Source: Eubacterium sp. | Lineage (GTDB): Bacteria; Bacillota; Clostridia; Lachnospirales; Lachnospiraceae | Assembly (NCBI GenBank): GCA_024697885.1 | Contig: JAILSA010000129.1 | Span: forward strand, 1-9,001 | Direction of reading: 5' to 3' | Length of the DNA: 9,001 bases | Notes under the pieces: model-generated | Told to the model about the DNA's origin: nothing | Database searches by the model: none | Seen by the model: the letters and a program-made list of their open reading frames with translations, nothing else | Translations under genes and position numbers: made by a program | Shown: piece by piece, positions 1 through 6,100 of the stretch | Numbering within the stretch: position 1 is the stretch's first letter | Layout of the letters: each line of letters begins with the position of its first letter

Positions 1-204
1 AATGCCCTGAATATTCCCTATGCCGAGCTGGGAATGGCGGGGGGACTAGTGACCCTTGTCCTGGCCCTGATTTCCATTGGAGTGGCCTGGAAGGTGGCGG
101 CAAAGGAGTATGAGGAGTCGGCAGTAAGAGCCAGAGAGTATTATCAAACCCTGGAGGAATTAAGGGAATTATACCAAGAAGAGCAGGAGGATAGTTTGCC
201 ATGA
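1..204 (+). CDS. C-terminal end of an unidentified membrane protein (5'-partial)
   Basis: An open frame runs from the first base of the window to a TGA at 202-204 and gives the last 67 residues of a protein whose start lies upstream. About residues 10-34 form one hydrophobic, Gly/Ala/Val/Leu-rich segment that fits a transmembrane helix. It is followed by a roughly 30-residue highly charged, Glu/Arg-rich tail that looks helical and would probably be cytoplasmic. I do not recognise the family from this fragment. Its stop overlaps the next start as ATGA (201-204), so the two are very likely cotranscribed and translationally coupled. An AGGAGG at 185-190, inside this gene, is the ribosome binding site of the next one. 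The frame is convincing because of this coupling; the function is unknown. Confidence 0.7.
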   Translation, partial: NALNIPYAELGMAGGLVTLVLALISIGVAWKVAAKEYEESAVRAREYYQTLEELRELYQEEQEDSLP

Positions 205-1220
205 TGATGACATTGCTTGTTCTAAAGAGCAAAATAAAAAATATCTACGAAAAGCACTATCTTTTGGCCCGGGGAGCCATTAAGTTTTGCCTGCTTTTGG
301 TCTCACTCCTTCTTTTGCGGGGAGAGATGAATTACTTTGAACCCCTAAATAACAATTGGCTTGTGATTGGTTTGGCCCTCTTGTGCGCCATCACTCCAGA
401 TGTGATTTCTAATATTACAGTGATTTCGGTTATTGGCATGGAGATTTTCCAGATTTCCACCATGATGACCGTTTGCTTTGGAGTGAGTCTGGTGGTCTAC
501 CTCCTACTTTTTTCCAAGATGGAAAAAAGGCAGTGCGAGGTGATTTTGGCCCTTCCTATTTTGTCTCTGATCAAAATGGGATATTTGGTACCCCTGGTGG
601 CGGCTCTTTTTGTGTCACCTATTATGTTACCTGCCATTTTCCTTGGGCTTGTGTTACAATATGGAATAGAGGGAGCCAACAGCTATATGCTGGCACAGAC
701 CGGCAATCTAGATGAGGGTCAGGTTTTAAATTCCCTCCACTATTTAATCGATTATATCCTTCAAAACAAAGAATTTTGGGTAATTTTGGCAGCCTATATC
801 GTATCCTTTGTCTGCATCTATTTTGTGCGAAAGGGAAAATACAAGGGGGCATCCCAGATTGGTATTTTGGTGGGTTCCATTCTCTTTTTGACAGTGACCC
901 TGATTTGCAATATCCTCATGGAATTGCAAATGGATATTTTGCCATTTACCCTGAGAGTTCTAGTTGCCATGGCCATAGCCTATATTGTGCAGTTTTTCCG
1001 CATGACCTTAGATTATCACGGCACCCAGAAACTTCAGTTTGAGGACGATGAATACTATTATTATGTGACAGCTGTTCCTAAATTTAAGGTGGCAGTTGTG
1101 GACAAGACGGTGACAAGAATTGTTTCCGAGGAGGAAGAAGACATTCCTACAGACCTCAGGTCAGAGCTTGAAAAGGCCATTGAAGAGGAAATGAGTGAAA
1201 AGGAAAATATAGACGAATAG
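201..1220 (+). CDS. Polytopic membrane protein of unknown function, encoded directly upstream of cdaA
   Basis: 339 residues. Hydrophobic segments lie at about residues 28-39, 53-72, 75-104, 114-153 (probably two passes), 191-209, 217-240 and 247-266, so this is an integral membrane protein of roughly 6-8 helices. The last 70 residues are hydrophilic. They contain an acidic/tyrosine cluster at 279-294 (QFEDDEYYYYVTAVPK) followed by a Val/Lys-rich stretch and a Glu-rich tail. I know no enzyme motif in it. The start has three ATG codons in a row (201, 204, 207). AGGAGG at 185-190 sits 10, 13 or 16 bases before them, so 201 is preferred. Its stop codon lies in the ribosome binding site of cdaA, only 10 bases before that start, so it belongs to the cdaA-cdaR operon and may act at the membrane with that system. 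That link rests on context only. Confidence 0.85.
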   Translation: MMMTLLVLKSKIKNIYEKHYLLARGAIKFCLLLVSLLLLRGEMNYFEPLNNNWLVIGLALLCAITPDVISNITVISVIGMEIFQISTMMTVCFGVSLVVYLLLFSKMEKRQCEVILALPILSLIKMGYLVPLVAALFVSPIMLPAIFLGLVLQYGIEGANSYMLAQTGNLDEGQVLNSLHYLIDYILQNKEFWVILAAYIVSFVCIYFVRKGKYKGASQIGILVGSILFLTVTLICNILMELQMDILPFTLRVLVAMAIAYIVQFFRMTLDYHGTQKLQFEDDEYYYYVTAVPKFKVAVVDKTVTRIVSEEEEDIPTDLRSELEKAIEEEMSEKENIDE

Positions 1221-1230
1221 GAGAGTGCGG

Positions 1231-2115
1231 ATGGAAGCAATTATCAGTTTTTTTAAAAATTATGTGGCATGGCTGACGATGCCAGAATTGACTCTGATTG
1301 ATATTTTGGAAATCATCATTATTGCCTATGCCTTCTATCATATTATTTTGTGGATTAAGGATACCCGCGCCTGGACCCTCTTAAAGGGTATGATTCTTTT
1401 GGGCCTGATTTTTATTGTGGCTGTAGTCTTGGAGATGAATGTAGTCCTATGGGTCTTCAAAAACGCTATGGTGGTGGGAATCATGGCTCTGATTGTCATT
1501 TTCCAGCCAGAACTTAGAAATGCCCTAGAGCAGTTGGGCCGAAAGAATATTTTGGGGTCTATTGCCTCTTTTGACAGTCAGAAATCCAAGAACGAGAGAT
1601 ATGCCAACAAGGCAATTCAAAATATTGTAAAGTCAGTCTACGACATGGCCAAGGAAAAGACAGGAGCCCTGATTGTTGTGGAAAAAACCATTAATCTCAA
1701 GGAATGCGAGAAGACGGGAATTATTTTGAATGCAGAGATTTCAAGTCAGCTTTTGACTAATATTTTTGAACACAATACCCCTCTTCACGACGGGGCTGTC
1801 CTTCTTCGAAACAACAAAATCGTAGCAGCCACCTGTTATCTGCCTCTGTCTGAGAATATGGAACTCAGCAAGGAACTTGGCACAAGACACAGGGCTGCCC
1901 TGGGAATCAGTGAGATATCGGATTCCATGACTATTGTGGTATCAGAGGAGACAGGTTATGTGTCCATAGCCAAGGACGGTAAACTCTATCGCCATGTGGA
2001 CGCAGATACCCTAGAACTTCGCCTTCGCCAAATTGCCAAGAAAACTTCAGATGAGAACAGGCGCAAATGGTGGAATATTAAAAGTGAAAAGCGAGGTGAA
2101 GACCTTGAAAAATAA
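1231..2115 (+). CDS. cdaA: Diadenylate cyclase CdaA (DacA/YbbP type), membrane-bound c-di-AMP synthase
   Basis: CdaA condenses two ATP into the second messenger c-di-AMP, which in Firmicutes controls potassium and osmolyte transport and cell-wall homeostasis. With the start used here the protein has 294 residues, close to the usual 270-290. It has three N-terminal membrane segments (about 20-42, 49-69 and 70-91), then the linker FQPELRNALEQLGR (91-104), then a DisA_N cyclase domain (about 111-260). Both catalytic signatures are intact: DGA at 187-189 (in HDGAVLL) and RHR at 219-221 (in GTRHRAALGISE). The ATG at 1231 is preferred because AGGAG at 1219-1223 lies 7 bases before it; an in-frame GTG at 1225 would leave almost no spacing. 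It overlaps cdaR by 11 bases at its 3' end. Family and function are confident from the motifs and the neighbour. Confidence 0.97.
   Translation: MEAIISFFKNYVAWLTMPELTLIDILEIIIIAYAFYHIILWIKDTRAWTLLKGMILLGLIFIVAVVLEMNVVLWVFKNAMVVGIMALIVIFQPELRNALEQLGRKNILGSIASFDSQKSKNERYANKAIQNIVKSVYDMAKEKTGALIVVEKTINLKECEKTGIILNAEISSQLLTNIFEHNTPLHDGAVLLRNNKIVAATCYLPLSENMELSKELGTRHRAALGISEISDSMTIVVSEETGYVSIAKDGKLYRHVDADTLELRLRQIAKKTSDENRRKWWNIKSEKRGEDLEK
2093..2107 (+). promoter_or_regulatory. Ribosome binding site and TTG start codon of cdaR
   Basis: GAGGTGA at 2093-2099 inside the end of cdaA matches the anti-Shine-Dalgarno sequence well, and TTG at 2105 follows with about 6 bases of spacing from AGGTG. The frame can be extended upstream to an ATG at 2033, but that would add 24 residues translated from within the cdaA coding sequence, with no good ribosome binding site. 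The TTG start gives the expected N-terminus: a short basic stretch followed at once by the membrane helix. The overlap suggests coupled synthesis of CdaA and CdaR. Confidence 0.75.
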
Positions 2116-3460
2116 TAAACTTGTAAAAAATATAGCTTTAAAAATTATTTCTCTTATAGTTGCCTTTGTTTTTTGGGTTGTCATTGTTAATGTAATCGAC
2201 CCTATGACCGAGAAGGAATTCCAGGGAATCCCTGTATCTGTCCTGAATGAAAATGTAATTACCAACGCCAACCAGGTCTATGAAATCACCAGCGGTGACA
2301 CGGTGGATTTGGTGGTGAGGGGCAAGAGAAGCTTTGTGGAGGGCTTGTCCAGTAAGGACTTTGAGGCCACAGCGGACTTGAGTGAATTGTCCAAGGTAAA
2401 TGCTGTTACCATTAATGTAGAGCTGAAAAAAATCACCGACAGCGACTATGAAATTGACACCAACAATGCGGTGATGAAATTAAATCTTGAGGAGAGGGTC
2501 TCCGGAAAGTTCAAGGTGGAGATAGAGAGCCAGGGAACACTGAGTGAGAACTATGAGATCGGTGAGATGGTGGCCAAGCCAAACATCCTTGAGGTCTCCT
2601 GTGGTAAATCCAAATTTAACAAGATTGACCATGTGGCAGTTATTGTCAATTTGGATGGGGAGAGCGAGGACTTTGAACAGGATTACAGCCCTGTCATCTA
2701 TGACAAAAATGGAGATATTATTGACAGCACGGATGTGACCTACAGCAGAGATTCGGTCAGCGTTTCCACCCAGGTTCTTTTGACCAAGGAATTGGATGTT
2801 AAGGTTAATGCCCTAGGTAAACCGGCATCTGGTTATCACCTTTTGGAGACGGATTTCCAGCCAGAGACCATAAAGGTTTCCGGATCCTCAAATGATTTGA
2901 AAAAATATTCCTCTATTACCATTCCTATTTCTATAGAAGGAGCTAAGGGAGCAGTGGAAAAAGAGGTGAGTGTAGAGGATTACCTGCCAAGTGGACTTTC
3001 CGTGGTGGGAGACAATAACACTGTAACAATTCGATGTGACATTGAAAAATCCGGCAAGAGGTCCTTTGTCCTCACAGCAGCCGACATTGCCGTAAAGAAT
3101 CTTCCGGCCAACCACAACATTCAGTTTTCCGATGAGAACATGAAATGCCAGGTGATCCTGTCCGGCAAAAATAGCACCTTGAAAAAGCTGCAGATTACGG
3201 ATTTAAATGCCAACATTGACCTGACCAACCTGGGAACTGGCCAGCACACGGTAGAAGTCCTGTTTGACCTGCCGTCGGGAGTTAAACTAAAGAAGGCAGT
3301 AACAGTAGATATCGTACTTATTTCTCAGGATGGAACAAGCACAGAGACCACAGCTACTAGTGCTCCAACCTCTATGCCTGAGGACACAAAGGAGCCATCG
3401 GCATCTCCGAAGGCCACGGAAAAATCCGAGGATGAAAAGGAAGAAGAAACTAAGGAATAA
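2105..3460 (+). CDS. cdaR: CdaA regulator CdaR (YbbR-domain protein)
   Basis: CdaR is a membrane-anchored extracytoplasmic protein that binds CdaA and modulates c-di-AMP synthesis. From the TTG start it has 451 residues. A short Lys-rich N-terminus precedes one membrane helix (about 11-31), followed by about four YbbR-like beta-rich repeats (about 40-128, 132-220, 226-312 and 317-406). Each has the pattern of a Val-rich strand, a Tyr/Glu segment, a Pro-x-x-Val/Ile strand and a polar loop. The last 45 residues are a low-complexity Ser/Thr/Pro then Glu/Lys-rich tail, possibly a flexible linker into the wall. It overlaps cdaA by 11 bases, the normal partner arrangement. It is the last gene of the operon, with the terminator hairpin about 20 bases past its stop. 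The repeat count is an eye estimate; the family call is firm because of the cdaA neighbour and repeat pattern. Confidence 0.92.
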   Translation: MKNNKLVKNIALKIISLIVAFVFWVVIVNVIDPMTEKEFQGIPVSVLNENVITNANQVYEITSGDTVDLVVRGKRSFVEGLSSKDFEATADLSELSKVNAVTINVELKKITDSDYEIDTNNAVMKLNLEERVSGKFKVEIESQGTLSENYEIGEMVAKPNILEVSCGKSKFNKIDHVAVIVNLDGESEDFEQDYSPVIYDKNGDIIDSTDVTYSRDSVSVSTQVLLTKELDVKVNALGKPASGYHLLETDFQPETIKVSGSSNDLKKYSSITIPISIEGAKGAVEKEVSVEDYLPSGLSVVGDNNTVTIRCDIEKSGKRSFVLTAADIAVKNLPANHNIQFSDENMKCQVILSGKNSTLKKLQITDLNANIDLTNLGTGQHTVEVLFDLPSGVKLKKAVTVDIVLISQDGTSTETTATSAPTSMPEDTKEPSASPKATEKSEDEKEEETKE

Positions 3461-3479
3461 GAATTTAAGACATATAAAG

Positions 3480-3511
3480 AAGGAGTGAGATGCTTTGATC
3501 TCACTCCTTTT
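3480..3511 (+). terminator. Rho-independent terminator after cdaR, possibly bidirectional
   Basis: A perfect 12-base-pair stem is formed by 3480-3491 (AAGGAGTGAGAT) and 3498-3509 (ATCTCACTCCTT) with a 6-base loop, followed on the + strand by T residues (3508-3511) and then GCTTT. It lies 20 bases after the cdaR stop. On the - strand the same stem is followed by CTTTATATG, and it lies about 34 bases after the stop of the convergent carboxyltransferase gene, so one hairpin could end both transcripts. The + strand role is better supported than the - strand role. Confidence 0.88.
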
Positions 3512-3544
3512 GCTTTGGGCCTTGGGACCCGTGTTTTAGTACTT

Positions 3545-5053
3545 TTACAGTGGAATATTTCCGTGTTTTTTCTTGACGGAATCGGTTGTTCTCTTGTCGG
3601 AGAGCATCATGATGTCGCCGTAAATTCTCTCTCTTGTGGCCTCTGGCTTAATCACCTCATCCACATAGCCGTGCATGGCGGCAATATCCGGGTTCATGAA
3701 TTTTTCGTTGTACTCGTCGATGCGCTCCTGGCGGAAGATAGCCTTTTCCTCTGGTGTCATGGCTTTCATCTTCTTGCCGTAGAGAATATCTGCAGCGCCC
3801 TCAGCGCCCATAACGGCAATCTCTGCACTAGGCCATGCGTAGACAAAGTCGGAGCGAAGATGCTTACTGCTCATGGCAATATAGGCACCGCCGTAGGCCT
3901 TTCTGAGAATGACATTGATTTTAATGGTAGTTGCCTCGCTGTAGGCATAGAGAATCTTGGCACCGTGACGGATAATTCCCTTGTACTCCTGGTCTTTTCC
4001 TGGCAGGAAGCCTGGAACATCAGTCAGGGTAATCAGTGGCAGGTTAAAGGCGTCACAGAAGCGGATAAAGCGGGCAATCTTGTCGGAAGAGTCACAGTCC
4101 AAAACGCCGGCCATAAATTTTGGCTGGTCAGCAATGATACCGATGGCCACATCCTTGATTCGTCCAAATCCAATCACAGCATTTTGGGCAAATTCTTCTT
4201 GAACTTCAAGGAAGGAGCCCTCATCGACAATGCCGTTAATAACATCGTGAATGTCATAGCTCTGGTTGCTTTGTTCTGGAATTACATGGGCCAAATCCTC
4301 GTTGAATCTTACATTTTCATTGTAAGGGGTCATTCCTGGTTTGGTCTTGTGAATCATGCCATCCTCATAGCAAGGTGGGATAATATCGATCAGGGCCCGA
4401 ACCTTGTCAAAGCACTCTTTTTCATTTGGCATGTGGAAGTGGCAAACTCCACTGGTGGAGGAGTGAACCTGAGCACCGCCTAGGGCCTTGGCTGTAATAT
4501 CCTCGTTGGTAACGGTTTTGATTACGGCTGGACCTGTTACAAACATCTGACTGATATCGTCGATCATAAAGATAAAGTCTGTGATTCCAGGGGAGTATAC
4601 GGCACCTCCTGCACAGTTTCCGGCAATAATGGAAATCTGTGGAATGTATCCAGATGCCAGAGTATTATAGTAGAAGATTTCACCGTAGCCAGCCAGGGCG
4701 TTTACACCCTCCTGAATACGGGCACCGCCGGAATCGTTAATTCCGATTACAGGACAACGGCACTCAATGGCCATCTTAATGGCATTGGCAATTTTGAAGC
4801 CATGCTGTTTTCCCAGGGTACCTCCGATTACAGTAAAATCTTCGGAATAAATAACTACTTTTTGTCCGTTAATGGTTCCGTATCCTGTGATTACACCGTC
4901 ATAAGGAAATTGACCTTTTTTAATATTGAAGGCATCCTCAAGGTTGGTAATGCTAGAACCGATTTCACGGAAAGAATTTTCATCAAGGAGCATGCAAATT
5001 CTCTCTAAAGCATGGAGCTTACCGAGTTTGTGCTGCTTTTCCATGTTGTACAT
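3545..5053 (-). CDS. Biotin-dependent acyl-CoA carboxylase carboxyltransferase subunit (PccB/MmdA/AccD-like)
   Basis: This enzyme family moves a carboxyl group between carboxybiotin on a carrier protein and an acyl-CoA. The 502-residue length matches one-chain subunits such as propionyl-CoA carboxylase beta and methylmalonyl-CoA decarboxylase alpha. The N-terminal crotonase-like half shows GINDSGGARIQEGV (104-117) and the oxyanion-loop region AGNCAGGAVYSPG (144-156). The C-terminal half shows TDVPGFLPGKDQEYKGIIRHG (344-364 region), the second oxyanion loop RKAYGGAYIAM (384-394) and YAWPSAEIAVMGAEGAA (405-421). The start is the ATG whose first base is 5053: AGGAGG (5066-5061) lies 7 bases before it, whereas an upstream ATG at 5077 has no such site. 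It is a lone gene convergent to cdaR, with no biotin carrier, carboxylase or membrane decarboxylase subunit adjacent. Acetyl-CoA or propionyl-CoA carboxylation and methylmalonyl-CoA decarboxylation cannot be told apart from sequence alone. Confidence 0.93.
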   Translation of the reverse strand: MYNMEKQHKLGKLHALERICMLLDENSFREIGSSITNLEDAFNIKKGQFPYDGVITGYGTINGQKVVIYSEDFTVIGGTLGKQHGFKIANAIKMAIECRCPVIGINDSGGARIQEGVNALAGYGEIFYYNTLASGYIPQISIIAGNCAGGAVYSPGITDFIFMIDDISQMFVTGPAVIKTVTNEDITAKALGGAQVHSSTSGVCHFHMPNEKECFDKVRALIDIIPPCYEDGMIHKTKPGMTPYNENVRFNEDLAHVIPEQSNQSYDIHDVINGIVDEGSFLEVQEEFAQNAVIGFGRIKDVAIGIIADQPKFMAGVLDCDSSDKIARFIRFCDAFNLPLITLTDVPGFLPGKDQEYKGIIRHGAKILYAYSEATTIKINVILRKAYGGAYIAMSSKHLRSDFVYAWPSAEIAVMGAEGAADILYGKKMKAMTPEEKAIFRQERIDEYNEKFMNPDIAAMHGYVDEVIKPEATRERIYGDIMMLSDKRTTDSVKKKHGNIPL

Positions 5054-5072
5054 AGTATTTCCTCCTATTTTG

Positions 5073-5096
5073 TTCAAGGATTAAAGAAACCTTGAA
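5073..5096 (-). repeat. Inverted repeat in the 5' leader of the carboxyltransferase gene
   Basis: TTCAAGG (5073-5079) and CCTTGAA (5090-5096) form a perfect 7-base inverted repeat with a 10-base AT-rich spacer. It lies between the predicted transcription start (about 5122) and the ribosome binding site (5061-5066) of the - strand gene. It could be an mRNA hairpin near the ribosome binding site or a protein operator. A 7-base repeat may also arise by chance in AT-rich DNA. Confidence 0.4.
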
Positions 5097-5128
5097 ATTC
5101 GGATTTGTTTTGTATTAAAACCTTTACT

Positions 5129-5156
5129 ATCATACCATATGTGGGAATTATGTCAA
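5129..5156 (-). promoter_or_regulatory. Sigma-A-type promoter for the carboxyltransferase gene
   Basis: Read on the - strand, a perfect -35 box TTGACA (5156-5151) is followed after 16 bases by the -10 box TATGAT (5134-5129, one mismatch to TATAAT). Transcription would start near 5122, giving a leader of about 69 bases before the ATG at 5053. It is the only good promoter match upstream of this gene and is divergent from the promoter at 5208-5237. Confidence 0.75.
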
Positions 5157-5178
5157 TATTACCAGGGGGAATATGTCA
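5143..5178. repeat. Direct repeat pair overlapping the -35 of the leftward promoter
   Basis: GGGAATTATGTCA (5143-5155) and GGGAATATGTCA (5167-5178) are the same motif apart from one extra T, with starts 24 bases apart. The first copy covers most of the TTGACA -35 box of the - strand promoter and the second lies just upstream of it. Two nearly identical copies at this spot suggest a transcription-factor site controlling one or both divergent promoters. No known regulator consensus is recognised. Confidence 0.5.
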
Positions 5179-5207
5179 GTTACTTGTCACCATCTCCGTC
5201 TTAGAGG

Positions 5208-5237
5208 TTGACGAAACTTGTGGTGTAGTGATATAAT
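5208..5237 (+). promoter_or_regulatory. Sigma-A-type promoter for the glycopolymer export operon
   Basis: TTGACG (5208-5213) and a perfect TATAAT (5232-5237) are separated by 18 bases, and TG at 5229-5230 gives an extended -10. The transcription start should fall near 5244, about 30 bases before the permease ATG at 5275. This promoter would drive tagG, tagH, tagD and the glycerophosphotransferase gene, which follow with short gaps. Confidence 0.82.
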
Positions 5238-5247
5238 CAAATGATTA
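5234..5247. repeat. Inverted repeat over the -10/+1 of the export-operon promoter
   Basis: TAATCA (5234-5239) and TGATTA (5242-5247) are perfect inverted arms around a 2-base centre. They overlap the -10 box and the expected transcription start of the + strand promoter, where a repressor would typically sit. The sequence is short and AT-rich, so chance is a real alternative. Confidence 0.35.
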
Positions 5248-5272
5248 AAAAAATAGAAGGATGGTTTTTTTA
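5246..5272 (+). promoter_or_regulatory. Potential A-U hairpin presenting the ribosome binding site of the permease gene
   Basis: TAAAAAAA (5246-5253) can pair with TTTTTTTA (5265-5272), leaving the 11-base loop TAGAAGGATGG, which contains the only Shine-Dalgarno-like sequence (AAGGA 5257-5261). The linear distance from AAGGA to the ATG at 5275 is 13 bases, longer than usual. Folding the stem would bring the two closer or change access to them. The stem has A-U pairs only and must be weak. Confidence 0.35.
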
Positions 5273-5274
5273 GA

Positions 5275-6087
5275 ATGAAACAGTTTGTAGATAATTTTCG
5301 CAAGTATCTCTATTTAATGAGTCAGCTTGTGAAGAAGAATATCAAACTTAGATATCGTCGTTCCTATCTGGGAATGCTGTGGACCTTAATTGAGCCACTC
5401 CTAACCATGATAGTTTTAACCGTAGTCTTTGGAAGTATGCTGGGACGAAATAGCACGGATGCCTCTTTTGCAGGTGTGCCATTTCCTATTTATGTCCTGA
5501 CTGGTCGTTTGCTGTATGCCTTTTTCTCGTCATCCACCAATGCGGCTATGAAATCCATTCGACAGAACGGAGCTATGATTAAGAAGGTATATGTTCCTAA
5601 GTATATATATCCATTCTCTGGAATTTTGGCCAATTTCTTAATCTTTTTGATTTCATTAATTGTGCTGGTAGGGGTAATGCTGTTCTTTATGGCTCGAGGA
5701 AGCTACGGAGCAGATATTAATGGATATATGTTTTTGGCAATTATTCCTTTGATCAATCTCTTTGTCCTAGCCCTGGGAGTGGGAATGATTTTGGCTACCC
5801 TGTGTGTATTCTTTAGAGATATTGAGTATCTCTGGAGCGTTATGCTGATGATGATTATGTATTGTAGTGCTATTTTCTACTTTGCAGATCACATGAGTGA
5901 GAAAACACAGATTATTGTAAAATTAAATCCTTTGTTTGGAATTATTCACAATTTCCGAAGAACTCTGTTTGGACACGGCATGGATATGACTCTCTTTGTT
6001 TACACCTCATGCTTTTCCATCGTGTCACTTCTCATCGGACTTTTTGTGTTCTATAAGAAGCAGGATGCTTTTATCCTGAATATTTAA
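5275..6087 (+). CDS. tagG: ABC-2 type polysaccharide/teichoic acid export permease (TagG/Wzm family)
   Basis: This is the membrane subunit of an ABC exporter that flips lipid-linked polysaccharide or teichoic acid across the membrane. The 270 residues match the family length. An N-terminal cytoplasmic amphipathic region carries the family pattern KLRYRRSYLGMLWTLIEPLL (24-43), followed by about six membrane segments (about 35-55, 72-88, 113-139, 151-178, 186-203 and 240-260). Other family-like patches are FFRDIEYLW (179-187) and NPLFGIIHNFRRTLFG (218-233). The ATPase gene follows after 13 bases. It is the first gene after the promoter at 5208-5237. A five-codon frame (ATG at 5262) ends by ATGA overlap at this start. 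The teichoic-acid reading comes from tagD and the CDP-glycerol transferase downstream; alone it could equally be called wzm. Confidence 0.92.
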   Translation: MKQFVDNFRKYLYLMSQLVKKNIKLRYRRSYLGMLWTLIEPLLTMIVLTVVFGSMLGRNSTDASFAGVPFPIYVLTGRLLYAFFSSSTNAAMKSIRQNGAMIKKVYVPKYIYPFSGILANFLIFLISLIVLVGVMLFFMARGSYGADINGYMFLAIIPLINLFVLALGVGMILATLCVFFRDIEYLWSVMLMMIMYCSAIFYFADHMSEKTQIIVKLNPLFGIIHNFRRTLFGHGMDMTLFVYTSCFSIVSLLIGLFVFYKKQDAFILNI

Positions 6088-6100
6088 GGAGGAAATAGAC

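Noticed and set aside
1225..1230. GTG start for cdaA two codons upstream of the ATG
   Set aside because: It would sit directly against the AGGAG ribosome binding site (1219-1223); the ATG at 1231 has normal spacing.
3361..3460. Ser/Thr/Pro and Glu/Lys-rich 3' end of cdaR as a repeat or frameshift
   Set aside because: No exact repeat unit is present and the frame stays open to a proper stop before the terminator. Low-complexity tails are plausible in an extracytoplasmic protein.
3485..4483. Long + strand open frame (332 codons) opposite the carboxyltransferase gene
   Set aside because: The - strand protein has clear carboxyltransferase motifs throughout. The + strand frame starts inside the terminator hairpin, has no ribosome binding site and shows no recognisable protein pattern; it is an antisense shadow.
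5109..5131. Possible FapR-like lipid-regulator operator just after the -10 of the carboxyltransferase promoter
   Set aside because: The - strand sequence here (around TAGTAAAGGTTTTAATA) only loosely resembles the FapR palindrome and the arms do not match each other well.
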